Source of the DNA: Hyalella azteca
Taxonomy: Eukaryota; Arthropoda; Malacostraca; Amphipoda; Hyalellidae
Assembly (NCBI RefSeq): GCF_000764305.2
Contig: NW_025937524.1
Coordinates: 310,001-374,000, forward strand
Reading direction: 5' to 3'
DNA: 64,000 nt
Both the position numbers and the translations under genes were made by a program. Positions 56,176 to 64,000 of this stretch are shown here, in pieces. The stretch's first letter is position 1, and each line of letters starts with the position of its first letter. Below the pieces are notes generated by a model. It was not told where the DNA came from. It saw only the letters and a list, made by a program, of their open reading frames with translations, and made no database searches.

Positions 56176-57486
56176 GCCTAATTTAGTTCAAATTTATGAC
56201 GAGATTCGACATATTTTGCTTTAAGAGAATAAAAGTCATTTTACAGAGAGCGCGCATTAGGCATAGGAAGGAAGTGCATTAACAGATCGGGGCGAGGCTT
56301 TCGTCACTGCAACGCTCACCTTGCTGAAAATCTTGGACGTCTTACCGGCGGCCAACTGTCAATCATCATTAGGGTAATGACTGATTATCTTAGACTAAAT
56401 TATTATCGTTAAAGATGTGCCTCGGACAGTGGTTATTAATGAATATTAATAAACTTCCCCCTCCCACTTCCATATAAATGTTTTCATTTTCGCTATTTTC
56501 AACTTGAACTCGAGGCACCGAATTACAAGTGAAGTGTCATTAAATAAATGAAACTTGCATGTAAAGTTCAATGAAATGAAAAGCAAATTCAATGCATTTA
56601 CATTTAGAGCGTGGCAGCTATGACTGATCTTTTCACAACCACTGAATGTTTGGATAAACATTTGTTATATAGTAAATGTTCGGATGTTGTTTCGTGTAGT
56701 GTACAACTTTCAGCTGCTGGTGTTTGAACGGAAATGTCAACTTTTGTATCCTGAGACACCTGTAGCCTCAACATGTCAAGTCGGCAGGAAACTTTTTTAA
56801 GTTTTAGCTAATCTTGTTAAGCGGAGAGCCAGGCAATAAATTGAAATTCACTGTAATAAATTATTAAATGCTGTTTTGAAATTTGAGATAAATTTGGGTC
56901 TATATTGAGTCTGCAATTTTTGTTTACAGAAGCGATTTTATATTTTTTTATTTGTATCATCAAGGTATCTATAACGTTTCCAATTTCTAGAGAGATTGAA
57001 ATAAGTTCTCTAATTTTGCTCCAAACCCTTTCAAACCCTTTTGATTGAAATCCTGGAATTTTATTTGACGTAAAATTGGAGTTCATCTGAATGGTTATAC
57101 GCAAATACCAATCAATATGCGAGGTTGGTTGATAGATTTCTGGATTGTTTTGACCGTCACTTGTTGTTATCTGGAGCCTATACTCCAGCGCACCAGCAGG
57201 CGCCCCGCCATGACACCTCAATAAGCGCGTTAGCGAGAGGCGCTACCTACTTACGCTCGCCCAAGCTCAAAATAACTTCTTAATAAGTCCTTCACATTAA
57301 AAACACCTCCCGTGTCAAAAATGATGATGAACTTTCGAAGATGCTAATGTTCCATGGCGCCATGGCTAAGTTTACGGGTGAAAATAATGGCCGGGTTATC
57401 AGCGGCCGCTGAAGTTTGGCCTGTAATTTGGTCCAAGGAGGAAGAATTGGCAAGCGGATCTGAAGGCCGCGTTTCATTTCCCCGTA
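56176..57486. other. No assigned gene; one half of a similar pair at 56294-56375
   Basis: The segment 56294-56375 resembles 59744-59816 (see that entry). Minus frames at 56446-57221 are open in places without known motifs. Confidence 0.45.
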
Positions 57487-58105
57487 AGTTGTGATATTGA
57501 GAGGAAACGATTATAGAGAGCAAGGATATAGAGAAAATGATTATAGAGAGCAAGGATATTGAGAGGAAACGATTATAGAGAGCAAGGATATAGAGAAAAT
57601 GATTATAGAGAGCAAGGATATTGAGAGGAAACGATTATTGAGAGCAAGGATATGGAGAGGAAACGATTATAGAGAGCAGGGATATAGAGAAGTAACTATT
57701 AAAGATAACAAGGATATTGAGAGGAAACGATTATAGAGAGCAAGGATATAGAGAAGAATTGATTATAGATAGCAAGGATATAGAGAAGAAATGATTATAG
57801 ATAGCAAGGATATAGAGAAGAAATGATTATGGATAGCAAGGATATAGAAAGGAAATGATTATGGATAGCAAGGATATAGAAAGGAAATGATTATGGATAG
57901 CAAGGATATAGAAAGGAAATGATTATGGATAGCAAGGATATAGAAAGGAAATGTTTATGGATAGCAAGGATATAGAAAGGAAATGATTATGGATAGCAAG
58001 GATATAGAAAGGAAATGTTTATGGATAGCAAGGATATAGAGAGGAAATGATTATGGATAGCAAGGATATAGAGAGGAAATGTTTATGGATAGCAAGGATT
58101 GTTCG
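57487..58105. repeat. 32-bp minisatellite, ~19 copies
   Basis: Units of 32 bp with AGCAAGGATATAGA and GGAAATGATTATGG. Left copies (AACGATTATAGAGAG) and right copies (AATGATTATGGATAG) form two blocks, with a transition around 57760-57830. Confidence 0.97.
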
Positions 58106-58199
58106 TGAAATCGAAATTTCATAATAATTCCTTTACTTGCATTTGAAAGAAAATTTTGCAGCTCTGGAGAAATGAGGAATATATACTTCATTGGGTAAA

Positions 58200-58535
58200 C
58201 TTATTGATGCACTTATGGGTACTAATTGGGCACACATGTGGGTACTTGAATGGGAACAATTATTTGTACAATTATATGTACACTTATGGGTACACTTATG
58301 GGTACACTTATAGGTACACTTATGGGTACACTTATAGGTACACTTTTGGGTACACTTATGGGTACACTTATTGTGCACTTATGGGTACACTTATTGGAAC
58401 ACTTATGGGTACACTTATGAGTACACTTATGGGTACACCTATGGGTACACTTATTGGTACACCTGTGGGTACACCTATGGGTACACCTATGGGTTCACCT
58501 ATGGGTACACTAATTGGTACACTTATGGGTACTTA
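58200..58535. repeat. 12-bp minisatellite, ~28 copies
   Basis: Units ACTTATGGGTAC with AGGTAC, TTGGTAC and CCTATGGG variants. Divisible by three, hence open frames both ways. Confidence 0.97.
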
Positions 58536-58819
58536 ATTCGCATGAAATGAATATTTTCACTTGGAGTATTCCATTCGCTAGCAGTAAATATTTTCACCAA
58601 AATTTAATGTTTATTTTGTTAATTCAGATATTTTAATAGCAAGCAGAGAATATAATAATTTGACTAATGTTTAATATTGATATCTTTATGTAAACGCATC
58701 AACTTTTGAATGAAGGCGAGAATGATTCGTGAGTTGTTAGTTTTAACAGTATTGTTTTTGAGTATTGTTTTAATAAAAACAGTATTGTTTTTATTGTTTG
58801 AGTTTACCTGAGTATCTGC

Positions 58820-58965
58820 GCTTAAAGTTTTTTGAGTTTTCTTTGTTTTTTTTTTTTAATTAAAGTTTTTGAGTTTTCACGGATTTTTTAACTTAAAATT
58901 TTTGCGTTTTCACGGGGTTTTAACTTAAAAATTTTGAGTTTTCACGGGTTTTTGAACTTAAAGTT
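58820..58965. repeat. ~32-bp T-rich tandem repeat, 4 copies
   Basis: Units TTAAAGTTTTTGAGTTTTC plus ACGGGTTTTT. Length varies through T-runs. Confidence 0.9.
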
Positions 58966-59743
58966 TGGTCGTCAATTGACGACGCGCGGCGTGGGTCTGG
59001 AGCGATGAGGCCGCTAGGACCGAGCCCTCAGGAGTGAAGCGCAACAAGTAATGTTGCTCGGGCCACGCTAATTGCTTTATATTCTTCGCGTTAAAATGCC
59101 TTTAAAAAATAAGAACAGGTCCATCACAACTAAAATCCTGCAGTCTGGTTGGAAAAACTTGCTCCATGCTCCGGAGAAAAGTTATTATAAATCTAATTTT
59201 TGGAGAGAGATGTATTATCAGTATAAATTATTTGGAAGCAAAGAATTTGGAAATTTAATTGTAAGAAAGGTAAAGGTAAAATGCTAAACGTAAGATTTAC
59301 ACATTTTGATGGCTGAACCATAAGAATTCGCTGAAGATTTAAAATCAAATCAAAGATTTCTCATGGATGAGACTTCAAAGGATATATATGTAAGTTAGAC
59401 GATTTTTGACTGAACCACTTTTTTTCTATCTGACAGCCAATTTGTCAAAATTTTCCAAAGGACGGCAAAATGTTACGAAATTTTTAAATAAAAATTAAAT
59501 TTTTTAGGCAGTGGAAAATAGAACTGAAAATTATGTTGGAATTCCATTTATCTATTGAGATGCTGTTAGATTTTAACTTGCCACAAAGAAATTATGCCGC
59601 ATTATTGAATTAAATAAATCAGTCAACATACACCGTAAAGGGTTTATGTTTTATTCTACCCTCGTCTTCCTCGACCCTCGAGTGTAGCAGAGAGGGCAAC
59701 CGAAGGTGCGGTCGGTCGGCCGCCTCGTTGAATAAAATTGAAT
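58966..59743. other. No assigned feature
   Basis: A short GC-rich start, then AT-rich. A plus frame (59072-59287) is unremarkable. Confidence 0.45.
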
Positions 59744-59816
59744 GAGGCTCTGCTGGCCGCGGCCAAACCTGTTGAAAATTTTAGCCGGCTTACCGGTGGC
59801 CATCTGTTACTCGTCC
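59744..59816 (+). other. Segment similar to 56294-56375
   Basis: Both places contain TGAAAAT, then at identical 16-base spacing CTTACCGG and GGCCA.CTGT. Over 35 aligned bases 29 match, and GAGGCT lies 45-47 bases upstream in both. In one shared frame both encode LLKIL, two variable residues, then LP-x-A-x-C. They could be related exon fragments or an undescribed dispersed repeat. The match is too short to decide. Confidence 0.5.
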
Positions 59817-60574
59817 GGTAATTTTAGCGTGGTATATATTATCGAACAGGGAGGCTTCTCACCCCAATCCTCTATATCCTTTAAATCGGGAACGACGTAT
59901 AATGTCTACACAAAATTCTTCTTATCTCAGTAGTAGTCCCTAAATATTATATACAAACAATCACCAGCCAAAATCAAGTGAGGTAAAAAAATTCATATTA
60001 GGTGAATTCGTTGTTATAATATACAATATACATAAAACATACTCGTTGAGAGTTCGTGATAATTAGATGAAACGACGGGAAGAGAGCATCTATTCTACTA
60101 TATGGTTGTGAGCGAGTAAATCAATCTATGGATGTTGCAGACGACGTTTTTAGCAATAAAATCGAACATTAATGGCTGCTGTATTGCACGGCAAGTGTTG
60201 CGAATTTTTAGGTACCAGAGGCTCCGAAACATTGCGAGTCGCAGTAGACTTTTATTATTATAATTTTCCGTGTCTTCGTTCATTTCCAGCCTTCAGTTTA
60301 TATGTGCCATTTTTTAGCCTCATTGCGCTTACCATACATGCATGAAAATTTTCAGCATTAATTAGTTTCGTCCCTAAGAAAATTTAGAGGTGTTGGTGAC
60401 CATGCATTCGGGCCGCCTAGGACTCGGACTCCACGGAAATCAGCTTCTCTATGTCCTCTGCAGCTCAGAGTTCGAAGGGCAGCCTAGGTACAGTTTGCTA
60501 GCTCGGTATGAGTCAGCTCGGCCAACCTTTGTCATACTCTCAGGCAACTATAAAGTTGGATATGAGATTCTGAC
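59817..60574. other. No assigned feature
   Basis: AT-rich to 60380, then GC-moderate with an unassigned plus frame (60390-60605) that runs into the MITE. Confidence 0.45.
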
Positions 60575-60713
60575 CAGGGCCATACTTTCAAAATTCGCTA
60601 AGTGAACGTAAGTACTTACGCTCTATTTTCTTGTCTATGATTGGTGTATTTGGCTTGAAAGGCCGTCAATGATTGGCTGATGAGTGATGAACTTACGATC
60701 TCTCAACTTTTTT
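60575..60713 (+). mobile_element. ~150-bp MITE, copy F, 3' end truncated
   Basis: The 5' end CAGGGCCATACTTTCAAAAT is intact after a CAG-like flank. The 3' inverted terminus (GAAAGTATAGGCCC) is missing after CTCTCAACTTTTTT. A 7-bp duplication (GATGAGT) sits in the interior. Confidence 0.93.
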
Positions 60714-60992
60714 AACTGATTTTGATCGGGTATCCAAGGTGACCCAGAATCACTCTGGGCCGAGTATGGTGACTTTCGGCCGAAGCCTAGGCGGTCTCCG
60801 AAGTTTGTTAGGAATATTGTTTCGTTCTCATCAGATTATATTTAGTATTCAGTTCCGTCACATCTCAATCATTGTCACAAACACATCATTTAGAGAAATA
60901 CATCATATACAGCAACATATCATTCATAAACATATAATTTACACAAACAATTCATTAACACAGACGTACGATTAACACAAACATTTTATTAT
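60714..60992. other. Spacer grading into array
   Basis: From about 60885 the DNA shows degenerate ACACAAACA and ACAGACGTACGATT words, older relatives of the following 51-bp units. Confidence 0.6.
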
Positions 60993-61125
60993 ACAGACGT
61001 ACAATTGACTTAAATGCATAATTGCGGCTAAGATATCATTTAAACAGACATACAATTGACATAAATGCATAATTGCGGCTAGCATATCATTTATACAGAC
61101 CTACCATTGACATAATATCATGCGC
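60993..61125. repeat. 51-bp tandem repeat, ~2.6 copies
   Basis: ACAGACGTACAATTGAC recurs at 60993, 61044 and 61095 with the shared TGCATAATTGCGGCTA. Confidence 0.94.
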
Positions 61126-62520
61126 ATGTGCCTATTTTATGAGCACCAAACTAATGCCGGGCGCGCCACTGTACCGCAACACTGGGCGAGCAGCACAATT
61201 CTTTCTGCTCACGAAGAGATCGTAAAAAATGCAGAGACTGCGAGTGAGGGACTTGGTCCTTAAGAGGCTAGGACAGCTGTTTATTTTAGGTGCTTGCCAA
61301 CAAATTGCCACCGCAGCCTCTCCACTAAACCTCCACTGCCACTCTAGAGCTGCGTCTTGTGGTGCCACGTGTTTTCTGATTAAATCAAACTTATATTTGT
61401 GTCGAAGATCATACATGGAGAAGGATTACATTTATTAAATATTCAGAATAATATCTTTTGGATAGAAACTGCACAGAAAATGGGCTTTAAATTATTATGA
61501 GCGATCAGGTTGTTGGATCTTTTACACCTTTGCTCTTGATGAAGATTTGAGAATGCCGTTCCAGTCAGCAAATCGTCTTACCTGTTGTTGTTATTTTTAG
61601 AAAACTGCAGTATGGGCAGTAAAAAAAATTCAAGCCCTCATACGACTACCATCGCGATATTTACAGGAAATTAAATGTATTAATATAAGAGAAAGAGGAA
61701 CCGGAAATTTTAAATTGAGTTCTAATATTTTATATTCCTGCCTCATTTATTATGCTCATTGATTCCGTCTTAAAAAATAAAATGGGATGTCCCAGGAATA
61801 TCCGAGAACTTATCCGCAATAATATATTCGCTGAAAAACTCAACATTTTTTAATGATGAGCTTTTTAATTCAATTAAATATTAATATTAAATAAATAATT
61901 ATAATAATCCAACATATTAATATTAAATAAATAATTATAATAATTAAATAAATAATTTATTTAGGTCCTCGAAAACGTAGACATGACTCATGAGCAAACG
62001 AGTGTTCTCTGGTTAATGAAGAATAACTTCCTTTGCTTTCAAAATATTACCTGCAATTTCTTTCTAGGCTGAGGTTATTGTACATTTATAGGTGTATAAA
62101 TAGATTATTATCGATTATTAGTATGTCGATATCGATTATTAGTATAAATAGGCAGAAGATGTTCTTTGATGCAAATTTTGTTGAATAATAAAAAGTAAGT
62201 TTATCATCATTTCATTTTCTTACTCGCTGAACTCTAGCGAAACTTTAAAGATATCGTTTGGAGACTTCTTAGGCTGCCAAATATTTATTAATATGCATCG
62301 AGAGTGGTAATAGAAAAATTATTCCGTGCAACTCTGACCAGTCACTCTGACCTTTATCATCAGGCCATGAATTTGTCACACTTAAAACGTGTTCAATTAT
62401 ACCAAACAAAATGAGATAAAGAGGCGATGGACCGCGCAACTTTAACAGGAAATTATATGCGGATTTTAAAAAATTTTATCTGTGTTCAGCACATAAAAAC
62501 ACATTAAGCGAGGCAAGTTG
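61126..62520. other. No assigned gene; short AT duplication
   Basis: A 36-bp AT-rich unit (ATATTAATATTAAATAAATA) is duplicated at 61878-61963. Minus frame 61132-61416 is open but unrecognised. Confidence 0.45.
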
Positions 62521-62721
62521 CTGGCAAGACCAACCAACGGCCCAACAAAGACTGGCAAGACCCAACGGCCCAACAAAGACTGGCAAGATCAACGGCCAAT
62601 CAAAGACTCGCAAGACTAACGGCCCAACAAAGACTGGCAAGACCAACGGCCCAACAAAGACTGGCAAGACCAACGGCCCAACAAAGACTGGCAAGACCAA
62701 CGGCCCAACAAAGACTGGCAA
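62521..62721. repeat. 27-bp minisatellite, ~7 copies
   Basis: Units AACGGCCCAACAAAGACTGG plus CAAGACC. One unit has AATCAAAGACTCG changes. The minus frame is an artefact of the 27-bp unit. Confidence 0.97.
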
Positions 62722-63044
62722 GTGGTCGGAATAGTTGCGTCACTGTAGTTAGGATTCTCGTTAAGTCTTTGTTTGTTGGTCCCGAAATTCCAATATCAGG
62801 TTGGTGAGGGACATCAATGGCCGCATCGGAGTATCCATTAGCGACGACGCTCGCGCAAAAATGCGCAGTAATTAGTCAACAAAATTAGGCCATTAGAAAC
62901 GCTCTCGCAGGCGCGGCGTCCCAGGGCTCTTAGATTTATGTGAGTGTCGAGCTCATATGACTTTTACTCGCCTAATGCTAAGGATTTCCAGCGAAAAGTG
63001 CGCGAGAAATTGACGTGGATTTTAGAATGTATGTTCTCCAGGGT
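62722..63044. other. No assigned feature
   Basis: GC-moderate spacer between two arrays. Nothing recognised. Confidence 0.5.
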
Positions 63045-63808
63045 GATCCAAATGTGGATGTAGTGTTAGAAAAGAATATGTTCAATAGAAACTGAAGATC
63101 CAGATGTGGGTGGATGTAGTGTGAGAAAAGAATGAGTTCAATAGAAACTGAAGATCCAGATGTGGATGTAGTGTGAGAAAAGGATATGTTCAGTAGAAAC
63201 TGAAGATCCAGATAGGGATGTAGTGTGAGAAAAGAATATGTTCAGTAGAAACTGAAGATCCAGATGGGGATTTAGTGTGAGAAAATAATAAGTTCAATAG
63301 AAACTGAAGATCCTGATGTGGATGTAGTGTGAGAAAAGAACATGTTCAATAAAAACTGAAGATCCAGATGTGGATGTAGTGTGAGAAAAGAATATGTTCA
63401 ATAGAAACTGAAGATCAGATGTGGATGTAGTGTGAGAAAATAATAAGTTCAATAGAAACTGAAGATCCAGATGTGGATGTAGTGTGAGAAAAGAATATGT
63501 TCAATAGAAACTGAAGATCCAGATGGGGATGTAGTGTGAGAAAAGAACATGTTCAATAGATACTGAAGATCCAGGTGTGGATGTAGTGTGAGAAAAGAAT
63601 AAGTTCAATAGAACAGATCCAGATGGGGATTAAATGTGAGAAAAGAACATGTTCAATAGAACAGATCCAGATGGGTATTAAATGTGAGAAAAGAACATGT
63701 TCAATAGAAAATGAAGATCCATATGTGGATGTAGTGTGAGAAAAGAACATGTTCAATAGAACAGAACCAGATGTGGATGTAGTGCAAGAAAAGAACATGT
63801 TCAATAGA
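63045..63808. repeat. 52-bp minisatellite, ~15 copies
   Basis: Units of 52 bp with GATCCAGATGTGGATGTAGT and GAAAAGAATATGTTCAATAG. Copies near 63610-63700 lack AACTGAAG and are about 44 bp. Two further types (AATAAGTTC and AACATGTTC) are interspersed. Confidence 0.97.
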
Positions 63809-64000
63809 CTGTAAAGCAAAATGTCTCGAAAAAATATGTAGTTCGATCATAAACTGTCCAAGTCTCAGGCTCTTTGTTCGTTAGAATATCCTGAAAAGGT
63901 ATCAAATCCATAAATGTACTATATAGGGCTTAATTTTGTGGTTTAGTTCAGAATCAACATTTTATTAAAAGTTTTTATTACAATCGTAGTACCAACCACG
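63809..64000. other. AT-rich end of window
   Basis: Nothing recognised. Confidence 0.5.

Overview
This window looks like non-coding, repeat-dense nuclear DNA of an animal, most likely an invertebrate. It is AT-rich overall. It carries a Penelope-like retroelement remnant, several families of small DNA transposons with hallmark target-site duplications, a tRNA-derived SINE, and about 36 unrelated tandem arrays that together cover roughly 12 kb. I see no complete gene, no operon-like organisation, and no rRNA or canonical tRNA gene. A crustacean or other arthropod is a guess from this repertoire. Nothing in the sequence fixes the taxon.

Layout. The window opens inside a 39-bp minisatellite (1-556). 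At 3.3-4.2 kb lies a broken Penelope-like element: a recognisable GIY-YIG endonuclease end on the plus strand, and an inverted second copy of the same 3' end to its left. A 41-bp array fills 5.4-6.4 kb. From 8.8 to 13.2 kb there is a copy of the main MITE family, a diverged relative of it, a possible RNase H relic, three candidate terminal exons (all weak), and a fold-back element sitting inside one of them. From 14 to 29 kb the window alternates minisatellites with featureless AT-rich DNA. At 29.95-30.23 kb is a Mutator-like MITE with 93-bp terminal inverted repeats and a perfect 9-bp target duplication. At 35.5-36.4 kb is a non-autonomous hAT element with a perfect 8-bp target duplication and a second inverted-repeat element nested inside. 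Three arrays lie nearly back to back at 39.2-40.2 kb. A two-headed tRNA-derived SINE is at 42.7-43.0 kb. The remainder is mostly arrays, including a 1.1-kb 39-bp array with a local higher-order repeat at 53.9-54.9 kb, plus three more MITE copies (45.5, 51.95 and 60.6 kb).

The dominant dispersed element is a ~150-bp MITE present in six recognisable copies, with GGGCCATAC / GTATAGGCCC termini and CWG-like flanks suggestive of PIF/Harbinger. The transposons have no coding capacity here, apart from the decayed Penelope reading frame.

Coding evidence is very limited. Most long open frames are artefacts of arrays whose unit length is a multiple of three. Open frames of 60-130 codons in the other DNA are at the level expected by chance. 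Assembly Ns at 39702, 51037 and 52774-52950 all fall inside or at the edge of tandem arrays, so array lengths there are unreliable.
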